Origin: Spirochaetia bacterium | GTDB taxonomy: Bacteria > Spirochaetota > Spirochaetia > Treponematales > Breznakiellaceae | Length of the DNA: 20,298 bases | Assembly: GCA_025997675.1 (NCBI GenBank) | Contig: BNUX01000053.1 | Location: 1 to 20,298 of the forward strand | Direction of reading: 5' to 3' | Shown here: piece after piece, positions 10,685 through 16,271 of the stretch | Layout: each line of letters starts with the position of its first letter | How positions within the stretch are numbered: the stretch's first letter is position 1 | Translations under genes and position numbers: made by a program | The notes under the pieces: generated by a model | The model's database searches: none | The model's input: the letters and a program-made list of their open reading frames with translations, nothing else | Told to the model about the DNA's origin: nothing

Positions 10685-11443
10685 CTATTTGCCTTCGAAA
10701 CGGGAGAGCCGTGCCAGAAAGGCACGGGTCCGTTCCAGCCGGGGATTGTCTATGACTTCTGCGGCGGGTCCCTCTTCAATAAAGGCCCCCCCGTCCATGA
10801 AGAGGACCCGGTCGGCCACTTCCCGGGCAAAGGGGATCTCGTGGGTCACTATGACCATGGTCATCTTTTCTGCGGCGAGGTTCCTGATCACCTTGAGGAT
10901 ATCCCCGGTTAGTTCCGGGTCCAGGGCGCTGGTGGGTTCATCAAAAAACAGCACCTCCGGGGCCAGGGCCAGGGCGCGGGCTATGGAAACCCGCTGTTGC
11001 TGCCCCCCGGAAAGTTCGCAGGGGTAGCCCGTTGCTTTATCTTGCAGCCCCATCTTTACTAATAGTTCCCGGGCGCGCCTTTCGGCTTCCTCAGCGCTCC
11101 GGTGGAGTACGTGGACCTGGGCTTCGGTGATGTTCCGTAACACGGAAAAGTGGGGGAAGAGGTTGAAGTTCTGGAACACCAATCCTAACTTGAGGCATAT
11201 CGTTCGGAGGGATGCCACCGGGGCATATACGCCGTCCCGTACCATATCCTTGCCGTCCAGGGATATGCTGCCGCCGTCCGCCAGTTCCAGGTGGTTTATA
11301 CAGCGCAGCAGGGTGGATTTTCCCGAGCCCGAAGGCCCCAGGATGGCCACCACCTCTCCCTGATTAACGGTAAATGAAATATCCTTGAGTACCTGCAATG
11401 CCCCGAAGGATTTTGAAAGCCCCCGGACTTTAATAATTTCCAT
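10685..11443 (-). CDS. Polar amino acid ABC transporter, ATP-binding protein
   Basis: The 252-residue product is a typical GlnQ/HisP-type ATPase. It has Walker A GPSGSGKST (36-44), a Q-loop Gln at 91 (VFQNFNLFPHFS), the signature LSGGQQQR (144-151), Walker B VLFFDEP with catalytic Glu169, D-loop SALDP and H-loop His201 (VTHE). It would hydrolyse ATP at the inner membrane to drive uptake by the permease encoded 19 bases upstream (transcription order: binding protein, permease, ATPase). The substrate cannot be read from the ATPase. Its 3' end lies four bases from the convergent rpoC stop. Confidence 0.95.
   Translation of the reverse strand: MEIIKVRGLSKSFGALQVLKDISFTVNQGEVVAILGPSGSGKSTLLRCINHLELADGGSISLDGKDMVRDGVYAPVASLRTICLKLGLVFQNFNLFPHFSVLRNITEAQVHVLHRSAEEAERRARELLVKMGLQDKATGYPCELSGGQQQRVSIARALALAPEVLFFDEPTSALDPELTGDILKVIRNLAAEKMTMVIVTHEIPFAREVADRVLFMDGGAFIEEGPAAEVIDNPRLERTRAFLARLSRFEGK
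10709..10727. repeat. Perfect 7-bp hairpin at the rpoC/ABC ATPase convergent junction
   Basis: CCGTGCC (10709-10715) and GGCACGG (10721-10727) flank an AGAAA loop, inside the last codons of the minus-strand ATPase gene and 29 bases past the rpoC stop. No T-run follows on the plus strand, so it is not a standard intrinsic terminator. It may still stabilise the rpoC mRNA end or help stop converging polymerases. Confidence 0.35.
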
Positions 11444-11462
11444 TCAGTTTCCTTTCATGGTA

Positions 11463-12134
11463 CTAAGAATAATAGGAAAGCTTTTTTTCCCACGTGGTAA
11501 ATGCAAAGGACACCACCCAGTTCATGATAAAGTAAAAAAGCCCCGCCACAAAGATGGGGGTGGTGGAAAACTCCCGTGCCGCCGCGTTCTGGGCCGCATG
11601 GAAAAGTTCCGCCACGCCGATGACCTGGGCCAGGGCGGTATCCTTAACCAGGGTGATCACCTCGTTCCCCGAGGCGGGCAGTATCCGCTTGATCACCTGG
11701 GGGAGCACAATCCGGAAGAAGGTCTGGGGGTTTGTGAAGCCCAGCACCTTGGCCGCCTCGTACTGCCCTTTGGTAATGGATTCGATGCCGCCCCGGTAGA
11801 TCTCCGCAAAGTAGGCGGCGTAGTTCAGCGCAAAGGCGATGATCACCGCAGTAAACCGGTTGAAAGATAAAAAACCTAAGGACACCGCAAAAGTGTCGAC
11901 CAAAAACTTGTTGAGATACTTGGGGGCAAAGTAGATAAAGATAAGCTGCAAAATAAGAGGGGTACCCCGCATGATCAGCAGATACAGGTTGATGATAGTG
12001 CGGACCACCCGGTTTTTAGACATCCGTCCAAAGGCAATCGGCATCGCCAGGGGAACCGAGAAAAGCAGGGTCAGAAAAAACACTTCCAACGAGATTCCCG
12101 CCCCCCAGAGCATGATGCCGATCATTTTGATCAT
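11463..12134 (-). CDS. Polar amino acid ABC transporter, permease protein
   Basis: The 223-residue hydrophobic product matches the HisM/GlnP family of inner-membrane permeases, with about five membrane segments. Family hallmarks are RGTPLILQLIFIYF, the segment AEIYRGGIESITKGQYEAAK, which opens the EAA loop contacting the ATPase, and the following LGFTNPQTFFRIVLPQ. With only one permease gene in the operon, it probably works as a homodimer. It starts nine bases after the binding-protein stop and has no strong ribosome binding site (the nearby sequence is GTACCACGGT), which suggests translational coupling; a second ATG at codon 4 is possible. Confidence 0.94.
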   Translation of the reverse strand: MIKMIGIMLWGAGISLEVFFLTLLFSVPLAMPIAFGRMSKNRVVRTIINLYLLIMRGTPLILQLIFIYFAPKYLNKFLVDTFAVSLGFLSFNRFTAVIIAFALNYAAYFAEIYRGGIESITKGQYEAAKVLGFTNPQTFFRIVLPQVIKRILPASGNEVITLVKDTALAQVIGVAELFHAAQNAAAREFSTTPIFVAGLFYFIMNWVVSFAFTTWEKKLSYYS

Positions 12135-12143
12135 ACCGTGGTA

Positions 12144-12962
12144 CTACTTTCCGATGATGGAGATATCGGCGCCTAACCATTTGGTGGCTATTGCAGCAAC
12201 GGTTCCGTCTTGTGTCATGGCTAAGAGGGTTTCCCAGACTTTGTCGGCCAGGGCCTTGTCGTTCTTCCTGAACCCGATGCCGAATTCTTCTTCCCCCAGG
12301 GTTTCGGTGAGAATGCGGAAGTCCTTACCTGAACGGTTGATATTATCATTGGCTACGACGAGGTCTATGACCACCGCGTCTATCCCGCCGACATCAAGAT
12401 CCATAAGGGCGGTGAGAAAATCCTTATACTCGACCACCTCTTTAAGGCTCGATTTAAATTCGGGCGCATCCTCGAGGGCGTCAACCGATGAAGAACCCGC
12501 CTGGGTCCCCGCAGTTTTTCCCGCCAGGTCCTTCAGTGTCTTAACCGGGGAGTTCCCCTTAACCACGATAACCTGGGCATTTTTGAGATAGGGGGGCGTA
12601 AAGGTAAGGGACTTTTTCCGCTCATCGGTGATGGTGAAGCCGTTCCAGATACAGTCGATTTCCCCGGTATTCAACTCCTGTTCCTTGGCGTTCCAGTCTA
12701 TGGGCTGGAGCTTGAGGGTCACCCCCAGCCGCTTGGCGACTTCCGTAGCCAGGTCGATGTCGTATCCCACAATCTCGTTGTTTTCGTTCCGGAAGCCCAT
12801 GGGCGGGAACGAGTCGTCCAGGCCCAGAACAAGGACTTTCTTGTTCAAAATATCTTGAAGGGAATTATCCCCTCCCGCCGCTGCGCCGTCTTTTTTACCG
12901 CCGGCGAACACCATCCCTGCCCCAAGGAGCAGGCAAAACACCGCAATTCCAATCCGTTTCAT
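12144..12962 (-). CDS. Periplasmic amino acid-binding protein of ABC transporter
   Basis: The 272-residue product has a classical signal peptide (MKRIG, a hydrophobic stretch, then GMVFA before GGKKDG), and cleavage is likely after residue 20. No lipobox cysteine is present, so it is predicted to be soluble periplasmic rather than a lipoprotein. The mature part fits the family 3 solute-binding fold: VLGLDDSFPPMGFRNENNEIVGYDIDLATEVAKRLG near the N-terminus, then IDCIWNGFTITDERKKSLTF and GKTAGTQAGSSS. It delivers an amino acid to the permease; polar or basic amino acids are usual for the family, but the ligand is not certain. The ribosome binding site GGAGG is well placed. It is the first gene of the operon and has its own promoter upstream. 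Confidence 0.95.
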   Translation of the reverse strand: MKRIGIAVFCLLLGAGMVFAGGKKDGAAAGGDNSLQDILNKKVLVLGLDDSFPPMGFRNENNEIVGYDIDLATEVAKRLGVTLKLQPIDWNAKEQELNTGEIDCIWNGFTITDERKKSLTFTPPYLKNAQVIVVKGNSPVKTLKDLAGKTAGTQAGSSSVDALEDAPEFKSSLKEVVEYKDFLTALMDLDVGGIDAVVIDLVVANDNINRSGKDFRILTETLGEEEFGIGFRKNDKALADKVWETLLAMTQDGTVAAIATKWLGADISIIGK

Positions 12963-12992
12963 TTTTTTCCTCCATTTGTTAAACGTGCTCAG

Positions 12993-13021
12993 ACTTTACC
13001 CCATTCCGTAAAAAATGTAAA
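12993..13021 (-). promoter_or_regulatory. Promoter of the amino acid ABC transporter operon
   Basis: Read on the minus strand, TTTACA (13016-13021) and TAAAGT (12993-12998) are separated by exactly 17 bases, matching sigma70-type -35 and -10 elements. Transcription would start near 12986 and give a leader of roughly 25 bases containing GGAGG before the binding-protein ATG. Confidence 0.6.
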
Positions 13022-13023
13022 CT
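12995..13023 (+). promoter_or_regulatory. Divergent promoter of the DapF-like gene, interlocked with the ABC promoter
   Basis: On the plus strand TTTACC (12995-13000) and TAAACT (13018-13023) are also 17 bases apart. Each element overlaps an element of the minus-strand promoter, so the two promoters occupy the same DNA. The -10 ends nine bases before the ATG at 13033, so the transcript would start about 2-4 bases before the start codon, giving a nearly leaderless mRNA. This agrees with the absence of a ribosome binding site. Confidence 0.4.
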
Positions 13024-13032
13024 GAAAACCCC

Positions 13033-13833
13033 ATGGTTTACGAAATAGTGGTCGCCGATCCCGCAAAAAACATCACGGCCTTTGTGCTGAACCCGGTTGC
13101 CGACCCGGCGGAACGGGCCGCCGCTGCCAAGGCCCTGCTTGCCTTTCCCGGCCTGGGAGCCGAACAGGTGGGGTTCGTGATCCCTCCACCGCCGGGGGAA
13201 CCGGGCCGGCGGTGGCGCATTGAGATGATGGGGGGCGAGTTCTGCGGTAACGCCGCCCGCAGTTTCGGCCTGTATGTGGCCCGGTGTCAGGGATTGAAGG
13301 GTCAGGTGCAGGTGGACATTGAGATCAGCGGTATGAAGGGAAGTGTGCCGGTGCGGGTGGATGTGGAGGCAGGGTTGGCGGAGGCGGCTATGCCCCTGCC
13401 TATTGCCCGGGAAATCCTCCCATACAAGGGGGTGGATTTACCGGTCTATGTGTTTGAGGGCATCACCCAGGTGATAGCCCCGGGCATCAAGCCATCGGAG
13501 CAGGCCTTTTATGCGATTAAAGCGCTGATGGACGCCGGTCGTCCACTGGATGCCTTGGGGGTCATGTTCTGGGATAGCGCCGCCGGTATAATGACCCCCG
13601 CCGTGTATGTGTATGCCACGGAGTCCCTGGTTTTTGAGTCAAGCTGCGGTTCCGGGTCCGCCGCTCTGGGAATCTGGGCAGCCCGGGATATGCCGGATGG
13701 GGAGGCGCGCCTGGCACTGAACCAGCCGGGCGGGGTGATAGAAGTCCGGGTGAATAAACGGGGTGGGGAAGCGTCCGGTGTTTCTATAGGCGGGCCGGTT
13801 TATTTCCTTGACGCCCCTTCTTCCTCCGGCTAA
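13033..13833 (+). CDS. Diaminopimelate epimerase-fold protein (amino acid epimerase/racemase)
   Basis: The 266-residue product has both catalytic-cysteine motifs of the DapF superfamily: GGEFCGNAARSFG with Cys71 and ESSCGSGSAALG with Cys205. Such enzymes use the two cysteines as acid and base to invert an amino acid alpha carbon without a cofactor. The start (MVYEIVVADPAKNITAFVL) is unlike standard DapF, which opens with a substrate-binding GNDF-type motif, so the substrate may not be diaminopimelate; CntK-like histidine racemases of metallophore pathways are one alternative within the fold. It is divergent from the amino acid importer, which may be related in substrate. No Shine-Dalgarno is seen ahead of the ATG. 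Codons 173-201 are duplicated exactly at the end of the window, and the same segment contains a 9-bp inverted repeat. Confidence 0.8.
   Translation: MVYEIVVADPAKNITAFVLNPVADPAERAAAAKALLAFPGLGAEQVGFVIPPPPGEPGRRWRIEMMGGEFCGNAARSFGLYVARCQGLKGQVQVDIEISGMKGSVPVRVDVEAGLAEAAMPLPIAREILPYKGVDLPVYVFEGITQVIAPGIKPSEQAFYAIKALMDAGRPLDALGVMFWDSAAGIMTPAVYVYATESLVFESSCGSGSAALGIWAARDMPDGEARLALNQPGGVIEVRVNKRGGEASGVSIGGPVYFLDAPSSSG
13549..13636 (+). repeat. 88-bp exact direct repeat, copy 1 (inside the DapF-like gene)
   Basis: These 88 bases, codons 173-201 of the DapF-like gene plus one base, recur without mismatch at 20211-20298. The identity begins abruptly: the bases before 13549 and before 20211 differ. 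The right-hand limit cannot be seen because the window ends inside the second copy. Confidence 0.97.
13557..13599. repeat. 9-bp perfect inverted repeat inside the DapF-like gene
   Basis: GGGGGTCAT (13557-13565) and ATGACCCCC (13591-13599) are exact reverse complements separated by 25 bases. A shorter CTGG/CCGG pairing lies within the loop, and CCGTG/CACGG (about 13601-13622) forms a neighbouring stem. Both stems lie within the duplicated 88-bp segment. Confidence 0.7.
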
Positions 13834-13860
13834 ACTAAAGAAAACGAGGGACCTGCCGGC

Positions 13861-14199
13861 ATGGAACTGCGGATACGCAAAAGCCAGGAAATCTATATCA
13901 TTGATGTTCAGGGTGAACTGGATCTTTATAACGCATACAAGTTCAAGGAACTCCTGACAAAGATGCTTGAGAAAAAGATAGAACGCTTCATCATTAATCT
14001 GGATGAAGTCGAATATATTGATTCCAGCGGCATCGGCGCCCTTATTTACATTTCCTCCGCAGTCAAAAAATCAAATTTGAAGCTCGCCATAACCAATATT
14101 CACGGCTCGGTACAAAAGGTCATGGAACTTACTAAATTGACGGGCTACTTCCCCATCGCGGCTACCCTGGATGAAGCGATGAAGATGGTTGGCGCTTAG
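13861..14199 (+). CDS. STAS-domain protein, anti-sigma factor antagonist-like
   Basis: The 112-residue protein is a single STAS domain. It starts with MELRIRKSQEIYIIDVQGELD and has the diagnostic IDSSGIGALIYI segment, with the DSSG motif at 54-57 containing the serine that is phosphorylated in SpoIIAA/RsbV proteins. Such proteins act as partner-switching regulators: the unphosphorylated form binds an anti-sigma/serine kinase. No kinase or phosphatase partner is encoded nearby, so the pathway is unknown. It follows the DapF-like gene by 27 bases, with GAGGG about ten bases before the ATG, and may be co-transcribed. Its stop overlaps the stop of the convergent PilZ-like gene. Confidence 0.9.
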   Translation: MELRIRKSQEIYIIDVQGELDLYNAYKFKELLTKMLEKKIERFIINLDEVEYIDSSGIGALIYISSAVKKSNLKLAITNIHGSVQKVMELTKLTGYFPIAATLDEAMKMVGA

Positions 14200-15452
14200 A
14201 CACGGCCGGAGAGGAATTGTGCGTCCGCTATGGCGGCGGCCTCGGCGTCATCATCGGTAAAGGGCTTACCGTAGATAAACTCAAAGAGAAAGCGAATATC
14301 CTCCGGGGCTATGTCCAGGAATTGGCAGCCGAAGTAGTTGGTGGTCCGGTCGGTGAACCGGCGGGCTATCCGGGCGGCGGCATTAATGGTCCGCTTGGGG
14401 GTGTGGAGGGTAACCGCAAGCTCCTCATCCGGCAGCATCGCCGAGGTGAGGTCCGAACTGGGGTAGGAAAAAAGCAGCCCCGAGGCGCTGATGTCGAGCA
14501 TGCCCCCCGTAAAGGGTTTGTTTGTTAAGATCCCCGGAGCAAAATAGCCGTTTGTCTTGAGGGAAGCGGTAATGGACCGGGCGAACAGATAAAGGGTGTC
14601 CAGGTTCTCCTTCGTCAGGGGGGGGAGGTCTTCCTTGCCCTTCCACACATGGATATAGCCGATTACGTATTCCAGAAAGAGGAGGGGAACCCGGGCTTCC
14701 GAAAAGATCCCCCGCTCAGTTTTTGAGCGGATATACCGGGCGATGGCCTCGTTAATGTTTTTCTCCCCTATGCCGACGCTTTCCAGGTACCGTTTGAACA
14801 TATCCTCGGTTACGAGCCTTTTTTTAGGGTTCGGGTCTGTGCGGGGCAGGAAATCCTTTGGGGAGGGCAGAAAAATAGTCTTGCCGGTTCCCGCCAGGAT
14901 CCGCTCCTCCGTAGTGGTGGGGGGCTTATCCTTAAAAAGTACCAGCCTATACGCGCCGGAAAGCTCCTTGACCCAGGTCCCCATCCGGACGATAAGCCCG
15001 TTGAAATCCGGGGGTGGGTTTTGTATACCATTGGTGAGTTCCCCGGACTCGAAATCCGCTATTTTGGGAAACGGAAGGGCGTACCGGTCATCCCCCTTGA
15101 GGGAAAATTGTACCTTTAAGTCCGGCGGATTTACCACCCGGGAATGGGACCGGTTCAGATCCTTATACAGGTATTCCGGCGCTTCCGCTACGATATGATT
15201 TTCCCTGATGGCTTTAATCTCCACCGCAAAGGTGATGACCTTTGCGTTATATCCAAAGATGAGATGCATTCTTCGCCGGGGCTGCAGTCCCGGTATGGGG
15301 CGATCCGCCAGGAGGAACATCTCCTTGTCCGTAGGCCTTTCTATCCGCAGCACGTATTCGGTGCGGTTACGTAAAAAAGTGAGGGGAAGCTGATCATCGT
15401 AGAGTATCTTGAGAAAAAAATCCTTTTCAATCCGTTTGATCGGTGTTGCCAT
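14196..15452 (-). CDS. PilZ-like domain protein with large internal insertion
   Basis: The 418-residue protein has no signal peptide or membrane segment. The N-terminal 100 residues resemble the YcgR-type N-terminal domain that precedes PilZ. Residues 101-105 read RSHSR, matching the RxxxR half of the PilZ c-di-GMP motif. The partner motif (D/N)xSxxG appears as DISASG only at 320-325, followed by a PilZ-like strand pattern (LAVTLHTPKRTINAAARIAR, then YFGCQFLDI). About 215 residues lie between the halves instead of the usual few tens. Either the domain carries a large insertion or one of the motifs is coincidental. It is the second gene of a minus-strand pair, nine bases after the secreted-protein gene. 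A c-di-GMP role is inference. Confidence 0.6.
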   Translation of the reverse strand: MATPIKRIEKDFFLKILYDDQLPLTFLRNRTEYVLRIERPTDKEMFLLADRPIPGLQPRRRMHLIFGYNAKVITFAVEIKAIRENHIVAEAPEYLYKDLNRSHSRVVNPPDLKVQFSLKGDDRYALPFPKIADFESGELTNGIQNPPPDFNGLIVRMGTWVKELSGAYRLVLFKDKPPTTTEERILAGTGKTIFLPSPKDFLPRTDPNPKKRLVTEDMFKRYLESVGIGEKNINEAIARYIRSKTERGIFSEARVPLLFLEYVIGYIHVWKGKEDLPPLTKENLDTLYLFARSITASLKTNGYFAPGILTNKPFTGGMLDISASGLLFSYPSSDLTSAMLPDEELAVTLHTPKRTINAAARIARRFTDRTTNYFGCQFLDIAPEDIRFLFEFIYGKPFTDDDAEAAAIADAQFLSGRV

Positions 15453-15461
15453 AGCATCTCT

Positions 15462-15971
15462 CTAAAAAAATCGCTCGTAGGGGGAAAAATCAAACTTGTA
15501 GGTATTCATCCCCTTTTCGGACAGGGCCCGCGCTTCCTCCACCAGAATATCCTCCATCTCCCATTTGTTTTCCCTAAGCCTTAGGTACAATTCTCCGGCC
15601 ACGCTCATATCCCGGCCGATAAAACGGAACAGGAAGGATGTGGCGCCGTCGGCCTCCTCCCGCCCTCCCCCCAGCCGGAACTGCTGCGGGCCTATGGACT
15701 CCAGGCTCGTAAATACTTCCTCGGTCAGGAACGTCGATTCCCGGTTTCCCGACAATACCCCCTGAAGCAGGTTCCGGGCATACCGGTAGGCCCCTTCATC
15801 GGCCAAGCCCCGGCCCAACTCCCCAATAACCGCATCCCGTGGATACCGGGGCGATTCATCCCCTCTTTGGGGCTGCCGCAGGGCCTCGGGGACGGTATCC
15901 ACCGCCTCCTGTGCGAATAATAATACCATAGAAAAACAAAAAAGTATACTAATTTCCACCAATTTTTTCAT
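15462..15971 (-). CDS. Secreted protein of unknown function
   Basis: The 169-residue product begins MKKLVEISILF and has a hydrophobic core ending in LLFA before QEAVDTV, so a signal peptide cleaved near residue 20 is likely and the protein should be periplasmic or exported. The mature part has no motif that I recognise. It contains a predicted helical segment (VIGELGRGLADEGAYRYARNLLQGVLSG) and then a mixed strand region around FRFIGRDMSVAGELYLRLRENKWEMEDILVEE. That pattern resembles small periplasmic domains that bind partners, but no family is assigned. It is the first gene of a pair with the PilZ-like gene. The start lacks an obvious ribosome binding site; GGAGG lies too far upstream. Confidence 0.75.
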   Translation of the reverse strand: MKKLVEISILFCFSMVLLFAQEAVDTVPEALRQPQRGDESPRYPRDAVIGELGRGLADEGAYRYARNLLQGVLSGNRESTFLTEEVFTSLESIGPQQFRLGGGREEADGATSFLFRFIGRDMSVAGELYLRLRENKWEMEDILVEEARALSEKGMNTYKFDFSPYERFF

Positions 15972-15980
15972 AATTTGTCC

Positions 15981-16009
15981 ACTTTACCCCTCCCTACAAG
16001 GTACCTCAA
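15981..16009 (-). promoter_or_regulatory. Candidate promoter of the secreted-protein/PilZ-like pair
   Basis: On the minus strand TTGAGG (16004-16009) and TAAAGT (15981-15986) are 17 bases apart. The -10 has the same sequence, in the same GGGG context, as that of the ABC operon promoter. The -10 ends nine bases before the ATG, which would give an almost leaderless transcript. Confidence 0.35.
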
Positions 16010-16031
16010 TGGGGAAGGAAAAGTCAAAGGG

Positions 16032-16262
16032 ATGAACATTGAGTTTAAATCCGGTCGGCAACAAGTTGAATCCGGTCGGCAACAAGTTAAATCCGGTCGG
16101 CAACAAGTTGAATCCGGTCGGCAACAAGTTGAATCCGGTCGGCAACAAGTTGAATCCGGTCGGATACAAGTTGAATCCGATGGGATACAAGTTAAATCCG
16201 ATGGGATACAAGTTGAATCCTATAGGATACAAGGGTGGACAGGAGTTATCCCGGAAGGATAG
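16032..16262 (+). CDS. Possible small protein made of heptad repeats (doubtful)
   Basis: An ATG at 16032 overlaps the stop of an eight-codon frame beginning at 16009 (ATGA). It opens a 76-residue frame running through the whole tandem array: MNIEFK, then repeats of SGRQQVE changing to SDGIQVK, and a short unique end (GWTGVIPEG). GGAAGGA at 16013-16019 could serve as a ribosome binding site, though it is rather far. Because the unit is 21 bases long, all frames on both strands stay open: another plus frame reads LNPVGNK repeats and the minus strand reads FNLLPTG repeats. Open frames are therefore weak evidence for coding. I give this frame because its start context is the best of the three. 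Confidence 0.25.
   Translation: MNIEFKSGRQQVESGRQQVKSGRQQVESGRQQVESGRQQVESGRIQVESDGIQVKSDGIQVESYRIQGWTGVIPEG
16044..16232 (+). repeat. Nine contiguous 21-bp tandem repeats
   Basis: Nine units of 21 bases follow without spacers (16044, 16065, 16086, 16107, 16128, 16149, 16170, 16191 and 16212 are the unit starts). Units begin GTTGAATCCG (GTTAAATCCG in units 3 and 8, TTTAAATCCG in unit 1). Units 1-5 end GTCGGCAACAA, unit 6 ends GTCGGATACAA, units 7-8 end ATGGGATACAA and unit 9 ends TATAGGATACAA after GTTGAATCC. Units 2, 4 and 5 are identical, and divergence grows toward the HD gene, which points to recent expansion at the left end. The array fills most of the 300-base divergent gap between the secreted-protein gene and the HD gene. 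Confidence 0.97.
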
Positions 16263-16271
16263 TATTACCCA

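Noticed and set aside
12900..12962. Lipoprotein signal in the solute-binding protein
   Set aside because: No cysteine follows the hydrophobic stretch at the cleavage site (FA-GGKKDG), so signal peptidase I cleavage is more likely.
16044..16232. CRISPR array
   Set aside because: The 21-bp units are contiguous with no spacers, and no cas genes are present.
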